Shown here piece after piece: positions 33,872 through 42,792 of a stretch of 42,904 bases of DNA. This DNA is from Nitrospirota bacterium. Its GTDB lineage: Bacteria; Nitrospirota; Thermodesulfovibrionia; Thermodesulfovibrionales; SM23-35. The DNA lies in assembly GCA_014859105.1 (NCBI GenBank), contig JACUUX010000020.1, positions 1 through 42,904 on the forward strand. The letters run 5' to 3'. The first letter of the stretch is position 1. Every line of letters begins with the position of its first letter. The notes below the pieces were generated by a model, which saw only the letters and a program-made list of their open reading frames with translations, did not search any database and was not told the DNA's origin. Made by a program: the position numbers and the translations under genes.

Positions 33872-34750
33872 TCAACCTCCAATGTTATGGATACCGCTTT
33901 GCTCTTTAGCCGCTTCAACAGTATTCTTCATCAACATAGTAATAGTCATGGGGCCAACCCCGCCGGGTACGGGTGTTATCGCCTTTGCCTTCTCTTTAAC
34001 CATTTCAAAATCCACATCACCTACAAGGCCCGTTTCTAAACGGTTAACTCCTACATCTATCACTACAGCGCCCTCCTTTACCATATCTGCAGTAATCGCT
34101 TTAGGTTTCCCTACAGCCACAATTAATATATCTGCCCTTCTGGTATGAGAGGCTATGTCTATTGTTCCGGTATGGCATACAGTAACTGTTGCATTTCCAC
34201 CTCTTTTCTGAAGGAGCATATTTGCAATGGGTTTGCCTACTATATTGCTCCTTCCAACGACTACTACTTCCGCTCCATCGGTTTTGATACCGCTCCTTAT
34301 TAAAAGTTCCTGGATACCATGAGGGGTGCAGGGAAGGGGACAGGGCTGGCCGAGCATCATTTTCCCGACGTTTACCGGATGAAACCCGTCTACATCCTTT
34401 TCCGGAAGAATATCGTAAATGACATTCGTTTCATTAATATGCTTTGGTAAAGGAAGTTGAACAAGTATTCCGTGAATTTTGCCGTCGTTATTGAGTTTTC
34501 CAATTAACGATAAGATGTCTTCCTCCTTTGTATCAGCCGGCAGGTCAATCCTTTCAGAGTAAATGCCTAATTCCTTACAAGCCTTTTCCTTGGCACCAAC
34601 GTATACTTTAGACGCTTCATCTTCTCCGACAAGAACAGTAGCCAATCCCGGGATCAGGTTATGTTTTTCTTTCAATAAAGATATTTCTTTTTTCATTTCT
34701 TCTTTAATCTGTTTGGAGATTTCAGACCCTTTTATTAAAGTTGCTGCCAT
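33872..34750 (-). CDS. folD: Bifunctional methylene-THF dehydrogenase / methenyl-THF cyclohydrolase
   Basis: Interconverts 5,10-methylene-THF and 10-formyl-THF. Signature YVGAKEKACKELGI (catalytic Lys), HGILVQLPLPKHI, the NADP-binding VVVVGRSNIVGKP and the C-terminal TPVPGGVGPMTI. 292 residues. It supplies methylene-THF to the two MetF enzymes encoded downstream. It lies upstream of the hydrogenase genes in the same direction with a 160-base gap, so it may have its own transcription unit. Confidence 0.96.
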   Translation of the reverse strand: MAATLIKGSEISKQIKEEMKKEISLLKEKHNLIPGLATVLVGEDEASKVYVGAKEKACKELGIYSERIDLPADTKEEDILSLIGKLNNDGKIHGILVQLPLPKHINETNVIYDILPEKDVDGFHPVNVGKMMLGQPCPLPCTPHGIQELLIRSGIKTDGAEVVVVGRSNIVGKPIANMLLQKRGGNATVTVCHTGTIDIASHTRRADILIVAVGKPKAITADMVKEGAVVIDVGVNRLETGLVGDVDFEMVKEKAKAITPVPGGVGPMTITMLMKNTVEAAKEQSGIHNIGG

Positions 34751-34797
34751 AGCACCCTCCCTTCTTTAAGAGTATATTAATTATGCTATTAATCCTC

Positions 34798-34829
34798 AAA
34801 GATCTTAAAAGTTATTTAAGATCTTTTTT
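34798..34829. terminator. AT-rich hairpin with a T-run, between folE and folD
   Basis: AAAGATCTTAAA (34798-34809) pairs perfectly with 34815-34826, 5-base loop, followed by TTT on the plus strand. The T-run favours plus-strand termination, although the flanking genes run leftward. On the minus strand the stem is followed by only three Ts, so termination after folE is uncertain. Confidence 0.35.
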
Positions 34830-34830
34830 G

Positions 34831-34938
34831 GTCATGCCGGCTTGTCCGGCATCCTTCTTTACGATTCCAAACAAGTCAGAAGGATTCCCGACAAGCCCTG
34901 TTAGAAATGAACTTTCTAACAGGGCAAGCGGGAATGAC
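34831..34938. repeat. MITE-like palindromic element
   Basis: A 108-base gene-free element whose ends are inverted: GTCATGCCGGCTTGTC against GTCATTCCCGCTTGCC read from the other side (13 of 16). Inside is a perfect 13-base stem (GCCCTGTTAGAAA) with a 5-base loop at 34895-34925, extended by ATTCCCG/CGGGAAT. Such GTCATTCCCG-ended palindromes are common dispersed elements in many genomes. Only one copy is in the window. Confidence 0.6.
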
Positions 34939-35016
34939 AATCATTGGAACAGAGTTCGCTATGAATAATCCCCGGTAAATTAACCAACTTTGGAGTCAAT
35001 TTCTGTCCTTTTATTT

Positions 35017-35580
35017 TTATTCTCTTCTCTTGATCAGCTCTAATAATTCTTCTCTCGTGGACTGCTTTGTTCTGAAGATACCTCTTACTGCTGATGTAAC
35101 TGTCCGGGTACCAGGCTTTTTTATGCCTCTCATACTGATACAGAGGTGTTCTGCATCAATAATCACCATTGCTCCTTTAGGTTTTAGCCTGTCCATTATT
35201 AAATCTGCAAGCTGTGTCGTGAGGCGCTCCTGCACCTGCGGCTTTTTAGCGAGTACTTCCACAGCTTTTGCAAGTTCACTTAAACCGGCAATTTTGCCGC
35301 CTGACGGAATATAAGCAACATGAGCCTTTCCAATAAACGGAATCAGGTGATGTTCACACATTGAATAAAAAGGGATATCTTTTAACATTACCATTTCATC
35401 GTGACTCTCACCCTCGATTGCCTTAAGGAGTTCTTCGGTAGGAGTTTCCAGGCCACTGAAGATTTCTTCATACATCCTTGCAACACGTTCTGGTGTCTCT
35501 TTAATACCAGGTCGTTCGGGGTCTTCGCCGATACCCTCGAGAATAAGTCTGACACCCTTCTCAATCTTTTTAAAGTCCAT
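35017..35580 (-). CDS. folE: GTP cyclohydrolase I
   Basis: First step of tetrahydrofolate (pterin) synthesis from GTP. Zinc ligands in [11 protein letters not shown] and [10 protein letters not shown], and the [10 protein letters not shown] tail. 187 residues, typical of the type IA enzyme. Last gene of this leftward group before folD; its location next to folD, 5-FCL and metF fits folate supply for C1 metabolism. Confidence 0.95.
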   Translation of the reverse strand: MDFKKIEKGVRLILEGIGEDPERPGIKETPERVARMYEEIFSGLETPTEELLKAIEGESHDEMVMLKDIPFYSMCEHHLIPFIGKAHVAYIPSGGKIAGLSELAKAVEVLAKKPQVQERLTTQLADLIMDRLKPKGAMVIIDAEHLCISMRGIKKPGTRTVTSAVRGIFRTKQSTREELLELIKRRE

Positions 35581-35674
35581 ATCTTTATTTTGTAGGGCTT
35601 ATTGTAGCACTGTCATGTTTTTTCTGTCAAAATAAGATTTTAAAGAGATTATCTTGTCATTATACCCGAAGGAA

Positions 35675-36478
35675 TTATTTGTCAGTAATCCCCGAAAACA
35701 CACCCTTTACTTCTTCCAGTAATTCTTTATGTATAGAAGGTGTTCCTGCAACAATATTGCCAGTTAGCAGGAATCTATCACCTCCACCAAAGTCTGTAAT
35801 AACCCCGCCCGCTTCTCTTATCAGAATTTCGCCGGCTGCGATATCCCATGGACTGAGACCTATCTCAAAAAAAGCTTCACATCGCCCGCAAGCAACATAG
35901 GCAAGGTCAAGGGCTGCTGAACCCGCCCTCCTCAGATCACTTGCCTTAAAGAAAATATTTTTAAAAAGTCTGAGATAAGTATCTAAAAATTCCTTGCTAC
36001 GGAAAGGAAACCCGGTCGTGATAAGACTGTCCTTGAATAATTTTACTGATGATACCTGTATTGGACATTTATTTAAGAATGCCCCCTTACCCTTTTCTGC
36101 AATGAAAATTTCTTTTTTCAGGGGATCGTTAACAACACCTAATATTATCTCTTTTTTATATTCGAGCGCTATCGAGATGGAAAAGACAGGAAACCGATGG
36201 ATATAATTTGTGGTCCCGTCAAGCGGGTCTATAATCCAGCGGTATCCCTCGGTTTCGATTTCCTTGATTGATTCTTCGGCAAGAAAAGAATGATCTGGAA
36301 ATTCTTCTCTGATTTTATTGATTATAAGCTTCTCAGATTCTTTATCAACAAAAGTAACAAAATCTGATGTTTTCTTAAGGCCAACATCCTCTTTTGATAT
36401 TTTACCGAGATTATCCAGTACGAATTTACCTGCGAGTTTAGCTGCCCTGATAGCAACCTTAAGATATTTACTGCTCAT
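35675..36478 (-). CDS. suhB: Inositol monophosphatase family protein
   Basis: Mg-dependent phosphatase of the SuhB/IMPase family. Motif A as FLAEESIKE then WIIDPLDGTTNY, motif B as SPWDIAAGEILIREAGG. 267 residues, full length. It overlaps the 5-FCL gene by ATGA. It could also act on other sugar phosphates such as fructose-1,6-bisphosphate; the sequence does not decide. Confidence 0.9.
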   Translation of the reverse strand: MSSKYLKVAIRAAKLAGKFVLDNLGKISKEDVGLKKTSDFVTFVDKESEKLIINKIREEFPDHSFLAEESIKEIETEGYRWIIDPLDGTTNYIHRFPVFSISIALEYKKEIILGVVNDPLKKEIFIAEKGKGAFLNKCPIQVSSVKLFKDSLITTGFPFRSKEFLDTYLRLFKNIFFKASDLRRAGSAALDLAYVACGRCEAFFEIGLSPWDIAAGEILIREAGGVITDFGGGDRFLLTGNIVAGTPSIHKELLEEVKGVFSGITDK

Positions 36479-37038
36479 GTTCTTATCACACTTTTATCTG
36501 TAACAATCATATTCACCTTTATATCATGCATCTCTGATGGAATAGAATCTACAAGCTGCTCTTCATATGCGAGTGCAGCAACAGGGATTTTCTTATGCAT
36601 CTCTGACAGCAAAATATCGTAGTATCCTCCACCGTATCCAAGCCTGTTGCCTGAATAATCAAAGGCTGACCCCGGTAATACAATAAGGTCAATTTTATCA
36701 ATATTAATGAGTCTTTCTTCTGAAAGGGAAGGTTCGGGTATACCCATAAAACCAGCGGTTAATTCACTCGCATCCTTGATTTCATATAACCGGAGTCTGT
36801 GTCTTTCTTTGTCCACTTTAGGAACCACCACCCGTTTATTCATGTTAAGTGATTCTCTTATTATGCTTAATGTCTCTACCTCGGATCTGAATGAGGCATA
36901 GAAAAGCACTGTTTTCGCTTCAATAAATTCAGGCAGCGAGAAAAACCTTTGTTTGATGAGGGCATTCTTTACAGACCTCGCCTCAGGAGGTATTTCGTCA
37001 CGCTTTCTCAGGACTTCTCTTCTGATAACTTTTTTCAT
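36475..37038 (-). CDS. 5-formyltetrahydrofolate cyclo-ligase
   Basis: Returns 5-formyl-THF to the active folate pool as methenyl-THF, using ATP. N-terminal basic segment MKKVIRREVLRKRDEI and the family signature NRLGYGGGYYD near residue 130. 187 residues, typical. Starts in a TGATG overlap with the exchanger gene. It supports the folate focus of this region. Confidence 0.92.
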   Translation of the reverse strand: MKKVIRREVLRKRDEIPPEARSVKNALIKQRFFSLPEFIEAKTVLFYASFRSEVETLSIIRESLNMNKRVVVPKVDKERHRLRLYEIKDASELTAGFMGIPEPSLSEERLINIDKIDLIVLPGSAFDYSGNRLGYGGGYYDILLSEMHKKIPVAALAYEEQLVDSIPSEMHDIKVNMIVTDKSVIRT

Positions 37039-38060
37039 CAGATTTTACCTGTAACCAGTATAACTGCATATATTAAATAAAGACCTCCTCCGAAAAGCAT
37101 AGTAAATGGCGAAAGTCTTTTTCTGAGAGTCAATTCCGTAAGGACAATCAATGCTGATAAAAGGGCAATTAAAGCAGAAAAAAGAGCCATACCGGTAATC
37201 TTCCATTCCGTGAACAACAACCCTACAGAGACGGGAAAGGTGGACTGGAAGACCATAGCACCTGTGATGTTTCCTATAGCCAGTGTATCCCTTCCCTTCC
37301 ATGTCCATGTTAAGCTGTTGAATTTTTCAGGAAGCTCTGTTGCAATAGGTGCGAGGATAAGTGCAAAGAGAAGTGGGTTCATCCCGAATCTTATTGAAAC
37401 GTGTTCAAGATGCTCAACAAATGTGTGAGCTCCTGTTATCATAACCCCCAGAGCGCCTAAAACCTGTATCAATATCAATACAACATTAGGTTTATCTGAA
37501 TTCGTTAATCGTATCTTCTTCAAAAACCGCCAGAGATGCATTCCTTCGGAATGCTCTATATATGCACTCTCGCCCCTGAATGTCCGATATGCATAAAAAA
37601 TATAGCCACATATTAAAAGGATAGCTATTGGCACAGTAAATGATCTTCCGGCCAAAAGCGGAAGCAAAACTGCCATTGAATACATTGGCAAAAAAAAGAT
37701 GATGTCTCTTCTGGTAGAATGGGCCTCGATATTAATCTCAAATCTCCGCCTCTTTTTTAGATATGATACAAATACAGTTATGCCGACAATAAAAAATGCA
37801 AGGGTGGAGAGCATGAAAGGTGCGCCGAGTATGGCTCCAATACCGATATCTTCTGCTGATTCTCCTCCATAAAAAAATATTGCGACTACAGGAAGGATTG
37901 TTTCCGGTAAGGCAGTGCCTACAGCAGCAAGCAAACTGCCGACAACTGCCTGGGAAAGGCTGAATCTGCGGCCGAATGTCTCTATTCCGTTTGTGAAAAC
38001 TTCTGCTGAGATAAGAATTAATACAAGTCCGAATAGAAGAAAGAGTATCTCGCCAAACAT
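37038..38060 (-). CDS. Calcium/sodium exchanger-family membrane protein
   Basis: About 340 residues with roughly ten hydrophobic segments in two inverted repeats. The two alpha-repeat motifs are visible: GSLLAAVGTALPETILP in the first half and LILAPIATELPEKFNSL in the second. These acidic residues bind the exchanged cation. Start taken as ATG at 38060, sharing one base with the stop of the stress-protein gene; the longer reading from 38084 lies inside that gene. Ion specificity cannot be read from sequence. Confidence 0.88.
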   Translation of the reverse strand: MFGEILFLLFGLVLILISAEVFTNGIETFGRRFSLSQAVVGSLLAAVGTALPETILPVVAIFFYGGESAEDIGIGAILGAPFMLSTLAFFIVGITVFVSYLKKRRRFEINIEAHSTRRDIIFFLPMYSMAVLLPLLAGRSFTVPIAILLICGYIFYAYRTFRGESAYIEHSEGMHLWRFLKKIRLTNSDKPNVVLILIQVLGALGVMITGAHTFVEHLEHVSIRFGMNPLLFALILAPIATELPEKFNSLTWTWKGRDTLAIGNITGAMVFQSTFPVSVGLLFTEWKITGMALFSALIALLSALIVLTELTLRKRLSPFTMLFGGGLYLIYAVILVTGKI

Positions 38061-38914
38061 CAGTGTATAACAAATACCGGGCAAGGGGATGATTTCAAAA
38101 CAGCATCGGTAATGCTTCCAATGAGCATTCCCTTTATTAATCCAAGACCTCGGGCTCCCATAACTATAAGATCTATATCATATTCTTTTGCAAATGAGAC
38201 AATGACCTTACCGGGTTCGCCCTCTTTTATATCTGCTTCATTTTTAATATTATATTTATCTAAATATTTTAATAATTTAGTTTTTGTATCTTCAAGTAAA
38301 TCTTTTAATTCTATGTCCTCTTTTTTAAATTCTTCCATCTTCTTTCTAATTAGATGGTCCGGCAGGACATATAAAATATGCACTTTTGCAGAGAAGATAT
38401 CCCCTACTTCTTTTGCTAAATTGAGGGCTTTGCTTGACATTTCAGAAAAATCGACAGGGCATAGAATATTTCTTATTTTTACAGAATTAATGTTCGCTTT
38501 TTCAGACTTTTCTCCTCTAACAACAAGCATGGGCATTGCCAATCCTTTAATCAATTTCTCCGAACTGCTCCTTCTTAAAGTATGTGTGGCAAAACCGAGG
38601 GCAATCATATCAGGATATAATTTTTTTATTGCAGCATCGAAAGATTCATGTAATCTTCCTACAATCACCTCTGCCCTTGTTTTGATACCAGAATCTTTTA
38701 ATTTTCCCTGCAAATTCTCTAATTTTTCTTCAGCACTCTTCTTTTCTTCTTCTATATAAGGCGAAAGGTATGCAGGAGGTGTTATGAGATAATCTATTAC
38801 ATATAACAGGGTCAAAGAAGCTTCCATTTTTTTAGCGAAGTATGATGAGTAAGCGATGACAGCCTCTGAAGAATGACCAAAGTCTATGCCCGTAAGTATT
38901 CTCTTAATTTTCAT
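38060..38914 (-). CDS. Tandem universal stress protein
   Basis: 284 residues made of two Usp domains. The first begins MKIKRILTGIDFGHSSEAVIAYSS, the second RNILCPVDFSEMSSKALNLAKEV. The second domain keeps the ATP-binding signature GARGLGLIKGMLIGSITDAVL; the first domain has the weaker GFATHTLRRSSSEKLIKG. Cytoplasmic. One base separates it from cooC and it overlaps the exchanger gene, so it is translated with them. Confidence 0.9.
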   Translation of the reverse strand: MKIKRILTGIDFGHSSEAVIAYSSYFAKKMEASLTLLYVIDYLITPPAYLSPYIEEEKKSAEEKLENLQGKLKDSGIKTRAEVIVGRLHESFDAAIKKLYPDMIALGFATHTLRRSSSEKLIKGLAMPMLVVRGEKSEKANINSVKIRNILCPVDFSEMSSKALNLAKEVGDIFSAKVHILYVLPDHLIRKKMEEFKKEDIELKDLLEDTKTKLLKYLDKYNIKNEADIKEGEPGKVIVSFAKEYDIDLIVMGARGLGLIKGMLIGSITDAVLKSSPCPVFVIH

Positions 38915-38915
38915 T

Positions 38916-39695
38916 CTAATAATTTAAAATCTCCTCTATTTTGCTTTTTATGTTCTTAACTTCGTCAACAGTTTCAGGTGAATACGCGTATGCAGCAATT
39001 CCTTTAATATCAGCCTCCATCATAAGATCGTTGAATTTTATTGATCCGGCCAGCTCCATATTCTCAAGGTTATTCCTTATAAAATTAAGGTCATCATTCC
39101 CTCTTATCTTATTTGCAACTACAAAAACTTTTTTAACTCCAAGCCCTTCCGCCATGTCATAGACTGTCCGGGCTGTCTGTATGCTCCTCTGCCCGGGTTC
39201 AACTACAACTATAAATGCATCTACGGACCCGGCAGTTCCCCTCGTCAAATGCTCTATGCCTGCCTCCATATCGACAATAATAACTTCATTTCGTTCAATC
39301 ATAAGGTGCTTAAGGAGTCTTCTCAGAAGCACGTTTTCTGGACAGTAACAGCCAGAGGCTGCAGCCTTTGATTTACCCATTATGAGAACAGTAATTCCAT
39401 TCAGGCGATATCCGATACCTTCCGGCAGGTCATCAACTCTGGGGTTAAGCTTAAATATACCGCCCATGCTCCCTGGCTTTGCCCCTGTCCTTTCCTCAAT
39501 AAGCTCTGGCATGTCAGCGATAGGCCTTATCTTTTCTGCCTCTTCTTTTGAAATACCAAGGGCTGATGCAAGATTTGCGTCAGGGTCGGCATCAACTGCT
39601 ATGACCCTCTTCCCTTCTTGTGCAAATAGATAACTCAATATTGAGGCAATTGTAGTTTTGCCAACTCCGCCCTTCCCTGTTATCGCTATCTTCAT
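38916..39695 (-). CDS. cooC: CooC-type nickel-insertion ATPase
   Basis: P-loop ATPase of the MinD/CooC group that helps load nickel into carbon monoxide dehydrogenase. Deviant Walker A GKGGVGKTT (7-15), DADPDANLASALG, the metal-binding CYCPENVLL and Walker B VIIVDMEAGIEHLTRGT. Start at the ATG at 39695 with GAGGGG upstream. No CODH gene is in the window, so the target enzyme is inferred. The ribosome binding site lies in a small hairpin (39701-39716). Confidence 0.9.
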   Translation of the reverse strand: MKIAITGKGGVGKTTIASILSYLFAQEGKRVIAVDADPDANLASALGISKEEAEKIRPIADMPELIEERTGAKPGSMGGIFKLNPRVDDLPEGIGYRLNGITVLIMGKSKAAASGCYCPENVLLRRLLKHLMIERNEVIIVDMEAGIEHLTRGTAGSVDAFIVVVEPGQRSIQTARTVYDMAEGLGVKKVFVVANKIRGNDDLNFIRNNLENMELAGSIKFNDLMMEADIKGIAAYAYSPETVDEVKNIKSKIEEILNY

Positions 39696-39700
39696 ACTTT

Positions 39701-39716
39701 CCCCTCTTGAGAGGGG
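39701..39716. promoter_or_regulatory. Hairpin overlapping the cooC ribosome binding site
   Basis: CCCCTC-TTGA-GAGGGG on the plus strand. In the cooC mRNA the 3' arm GAGGGG is the ribosome binding site, 5 bases before the ATG. A partial second copy (CTCTTGAGAGGGG) lies at 39732-39744. It could mask initiation, or be part of a dispersed G-rich repeat. Confidence 0.4.
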
Positions 39717-39758
39717 CAAAGGGGTGGGTCACTCTTGAGAGGGGTGTAGAGAGTCAAC

Positions 39759-40343
39759 CTAAACACTCTTGGTAGACGGCACCCCTTTAACCCTCGGGTC
39801 AATTGCCACAGCCTGCCTTAAAGCCCTTCCCAATGCCTTAAATATTGCCTCAATTATATGATGCGTATTTCTTCCATAAGGTGATGCCACATGAAGGGTT
39901 ATGCTGCTGTTACTCGCAAAAGCCTGCAGAAAGTCTTCTACGAGGTCTGGATCAAAATTCTTAATTTTGCTCCTTTTAGGAAATTCAACCTTATACACAA
40001 GATACGGCCTCCCACTGATATCAAGACTTACTGAGGCAAGTGCTTCATCCATTGGCACAGATGCCTGCCCGTATCTCGATATTCCTTTCATATTCCCGAG
40101 TGCCTGTTTGAAAGCCTTACCAAGTACTATTCCTGTATCTTCTACTGTATGATGATAGTCAACCTCGAGATCACCTTTTGCCTTTATTTTCATATCAAAA
40201 AGGCCATGTTTACACATAAGAGAAAGCATATGGTCAAGAAATGGTATGGATGTATCTATGGTGTATTTTCCTTCACCATCAAGATTAAGCGTAACCTTTA
40301 TATCAGTCTCGTTGGTTTTTCTGTCTACCTTGGCAGATCTCAT
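39759..40343 (-). CDS. hisB: Imidazoleglycerol-phosphate dehydratase
   Basis: Sixth step of histidine synthesis, a manganese enzyme. The two His-rich metal motifs are [17 protein letters not shown] and [19 protein letters not shown]. About 194 residues, from the ATG at 40343 (GGGAG six bases upstream); the longer reading from 40397 adds a segment not found in the family. Downstream of hisC in the same direction. Confidence 0.95.
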   Translation of the reverse strand: MRSAKVDRKTNETDIKVTLNLDGEGKYTIDTSIPFLDHMLSLMCKHGLFDMKIKAKGDLEVDYHHTVEDTGIVLGKAFKQALGNMKGISRYGQASVPMDEALASVSLDISGRPYLVYKVEFPKRSKIKNFDPDLVEDFLQAFASNSSITLHVASPYGRNTHHIIEAIFKALGRALRQAVAIDPRVKGVPSTKSV

Positions 40344-40431
40344 TTTTAGCTCCCTATTTATTTTTGAAAAACTAATATCTCTCCGCAATATTTGCAACGC
40401 TTTCTTCGGGTAATCTTTTTTACATTCATAG

Positions 40432-41499
40432 CTACATCTTATTGATAATTCCCTTCAGGGCATCAATGAAAATCCTGTTCTCTTCAGGCGTTCCTACTGT
40501 AACTCTGAGACAGCCATTCACTACTCCTTTCATATTCCTCACAAGTATGCCCCTTTTCAGAAGTTCATTATATGCTTTGTCGGAATCTTTAACCCTGAAC
40601 AGTATGAAATTAGCCTCTGACGGGTATGGCATTATACCTCTGATTTTTGACATATCTTCATAAAGTCTTTCTCTTTCTGAAACAATATATTTTATCCGCG
40701 CCTTCAAAGCCCTTTTGTCATTTAAAGCAATGGCTGCTATTGCCTGCGAGAGGGAATTGATATTAAACGGCAGCCTTACCTTATTAACTTGATTGATTAT
40801 ATTCTCATCTGCTATCAGGAATCCAACCCTCAAGCCTGCAAGTCCTACCTTGCTCAGGGTCCTCAAGATTACAAGGTTTTTATAATCATCGAGCATCGGG
40901 AGGAATCCCTTTTCACTCGCAAACGGCTGGTACGCTTCATCAACCAAAACGATTGACTTTTCTGAAGTTATTTCGATTATTCTTAAAATCTTATCTGTAG
41001 AAAAACAGTTTCCTGTGGGGTTATTAGGCGAACTGAGGAATATTAATTTTGGTTTTTCTTTTTTTATTGCTTCCAGAATTTTCTCAAGATTAAGGTCAAA
41101 TCTTTCATCCAGCTTTATTTCAATTTTTTCCTCACCTAAAGCCTGTGTGATAATCACATACATCGAAAAGGTAGGCACAGGATAAAGTACAGGACCCCCG
41201 AATGTAGTAATTAAATAATAAATCAACTCATCTGAGCCATTGCCATGAAGTATTTTCTCCAACCTTACACCAAAGTATTTGGAAGCTTTTTTTTTCAAAT
41301 TGTTTGCCTGAGGGTCGGGATATTTGTTCAATGTAGTGAAAAGCCTTTGACTCTTGAGTGATCTTAGATCGGACAACGCTTTATCAGATAATCCATAAGG
41401 GCTTTCGTTGGCATCCAGTTTTATCTTGCATGGAATTTCCTTCGCTTCATATGCCGAAAGTGAGTAAACGTTTGGTTTTATTAATTTATTAATATACAT
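40432..41499 (-). CDS. hisC: Histidinol-phosphate aminotransferase
   Basis: PLP enzyme converting imidazole acetol phosphate to histidinol phosphate. [13 protein letters not shown] at the start, [34 protein letters not shown] and the PLP lysine in [15 protein letters not shown]. 355 residues. First gene of the leftward operon, promoted from the region shared with the divergent toxin-antitoxin pair. 88 bases separate it from hisB. Confidence 0.95.
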   Translation of the reverse strand: MYINKLIKPNVYSLSAYEAKEIPCKIKLDANESPYGLSDKALSDLRSLKSQRLFTTLNKYPDPQANNLKKKASKYFGVRLEKILHGNGSDELIYYLITTFGGPVLYPVPTFSMYVIITQALGEEKIEIKLDERFDLNLEKILEAIKKEKPKLIFLSSPNNPTGNCFSTDKILRIIEITSEKSIVLVDEAYQPFASEKGFLPMLDDYKNLVILRTLSKVGLAGLRVGFLIADENIINQVNKVRLPFNINSLSQAIAAIALNDKRALKARIKYIVSERERLYEDMSKIRGIMPYPSEANFILFRVKDSDKAYNELLKRGILVRNMKGVVNGCLRVTVGTPEENRIFIDALKGIINKM

Positions 41500-41555
41500 T
41501 GAAAGAAATTATAACACACTTAGTGCATTTCTACTTGATTCCCTTTAATTATTTT

Positions 41556-41609
41556 GTTAACTTAGTATAGATTAGTTAACAATTGTTAACAACTATATAT
41601 TTAGTTAAC
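41556..41609. promoter_or_regulatory. Symmetric array of four GTTAAC sites
   Basis: GTTAAC occurs at 41556, 41575, 41585 and 41604. The spacings 19-10-19 are symmetric about one point (41582/41583), and the middle pair forms a perfect 16-base palindrome, GTTAACAATTGTTAAC. It lies between hisC and the HTH gene, 53 bases before the HTH start, as expected for an autoregulated antitoxin operator. Confidence 0.6.
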
Positions 41610-41661
41610 AAGACTAAGTATTTGAAAGTATTAATAATAAATCAATTTTGAGGTAGTTCTT

Positions 41662-41919
41662 ATGTCTAAAAGTGAATATATTTCTCTTTCTGAATTCGCC
41701 AAAATCCTGGGAATCAGTCGAATTGCTGTCTATAAAAAAATCAAAAAAGGTCAAATAAAATCTGTAAGAATTGGAAGAAGCTTTGCAATACCCAGGAAAT
41801 ATTTGAACGATATTATGGGTAGAACTTTGAGTGAAAAAGATAAAAAGATAATAGACGAAGCTGTTAAAAAAACATTTAAAGAATACGGGGAATTACTGAA
41901 ACTTCTAGGTAGAGAATAA
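41662..41919 (+). CDS. Excisionase-family HTH protein, probable antitoxin
   Basis: 85 residues. The N-terminal half is a MerR/excisionase-type helix-turn-helix (YISLSEFAKILGISRIAVYKKIKKGQIKSVRIG), and the C-terminal half is helical and charged. Start ATG with GAGGTAG upstream. Three bases separate it from the Fic/Doc toxin gene. DNA-binding antitoxins of this type bind their own promoter; the GTTAAC array is the likely target. Confidence 0.85.
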   Translation: MSKSEYISLSEFAKILGISRIAVYKKIKKGQIKSVRIGRSFAIPRKYLNDIMGRTLSEKDKKIIDEAVKKTFKEYGELLKLLGRE

Positions 41920-41922
41920 TAA

Positions 41923-42345
41923 ATGATTAAAAAAGTTACTGTTAAAGAAGTGGAACACATAACTTTTAAGATGGCTCAAGAATTATTGTCATTTAATGAA
42001 CCTATTCCAAACTTCTCAACACGACCACCAAACATCCTGGAGAGTTGTTTGGCTGCACCCTTTCAAACTTTTGGAGGGAAATTTCTATATCCGGGGTTTT
42101 TGACGAGAGCAAGTATGCTTTTTTATCTTATGATTAAAAACCATCCATTCGAAAATGGTAACAAAAGAATTGCTATGACAACATTACTTACTTTTCTTTT
42201 TGCAAATAAAAAATGGTTAATAGCTGATACCCAGGAACTTTACAACCTCACAGTATGGATAGCTCAAAGCCCTTCTCAATTTAAAGATGAAGTTGTGAAA
42301 GCATTAGAGAAATTTTTGAAAACACATATTAAAGAGATATATTAA
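41923..42345 (+). CDS. Death-on-curing / Fic family toxin
   Basis: 140 residues. Fic/Doc proteins transfer nucleotides or phosphate to targets such as EF-Tu. The Doc-type motif is HPFENGNKR at 74-82, with the asparagine and lysine of Doc rather than the GNGR of classic Fic. PPNILESCLAAP is also typical. The last residues and stop are embedded in a 13-base tandem repeat (42328-42373), so the C-terminal end may vary. Confidence 0.9.
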   Translation: MIKKVTVKEVEHITFKMAQELLSFNEPIPNFSTRPPNILESCLAAPFQTFGGKFLYPGFLTRASMLFYLMIKNHPFENGNKRIAMTTLLTFLFANKKWLIADTQELYNLTVWIAQSPSQFKDEVVKALEKFLKTHIKEIY

Positions 42346-42373
42346 AGATTAAAGAGATATATTAAAGAGATAT
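42328..42373. repeat. 13-bp tandem repeat over the toxin stop codon
   Basis: ATTAAAGAGATAT at 42328-42340, 42348-42360 and 42361-42373, with a partial copy (ATTAAAG) at 42341-42347. The TAA of the toxin gene lies at 42343-42345, inside the partial copy. Confidence 0.75.
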
Positions 42374-42426
42374 AAAATTGACACTGCAAAATTCTTCTGT
42401 TGCTTTACACTACGGAAAATGAACAA

Positions 42427-42780
42427 TTATACTCTGACTATATCCCCATCCTTTAAAATTTTTATGTTTTTTATCTTAAGTCTATTGAGTTCATTATTAA
42501 TGGTTTTTGAAAATTGAGGCTTTTCATGAGTAATGCATATCTGTTCGGGCATTTGTTGTATTTTAAAAAGCTCCTCTTTTAACAGGCGGGGGGTGAGATG
42601 TCCTGATTTTATTGCCATATCTTCCATGTTATCTGGAAAAGAAACATCGGTAATGAGACAATGTATCTGTTTATTTCCAATCCTTTCCCATGTTTTATTC
42701 GTTGGTCCTGTATCGCCGGTATAAAAAAGCCTCCTCGCCTTTTTGTCTTCAACCAGATATCCTACCGCCGGCACTGTGGG
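42427..42780 (-). pseudogene. Metallo-beta-lactamase-fold hydrolase, 5'-truncated
   Basis: The C-terminal half of an MBL-fold phosphodiesterase-like protein: TVPAVGYLVED, FYTGDTGPTNKTW (metal Asp), ITDVSFPDN, SGHLTPRLL and ICITHEKP. The N-terminal part with the HxHxDH motif is absent. Homology stops abruptly just before TVPAVGY, where 29-base direct repeats begin. 115 residues remain from a GTG at 42774. It reads as an insertion- or deletion-truncated gene. Confidence 0.75.
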
Positions 42781-42792
42781 TGAGACTGGAGA

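Noticed and set aside
34831-34938. A riboswitch or structured leader of folD
   Set aside because: The terminal inverted repeats and perfect internal palindrome match a dispersed element better, and no known folate riboswitch core was recognised.
41556-41609. A replication origin, because of repeated AT-rich palindromes
   Set aside because: No DnaA-type boxes or replication genes are near; the sites lie directly before a toxin-antitoxin pair.
42328-42373. A CRISPR-like or iteron array
   Set aside because: Units are 13 bases and contiguous without spacers, and they overlap the toxin stop; a simple tandem duplication explains it.
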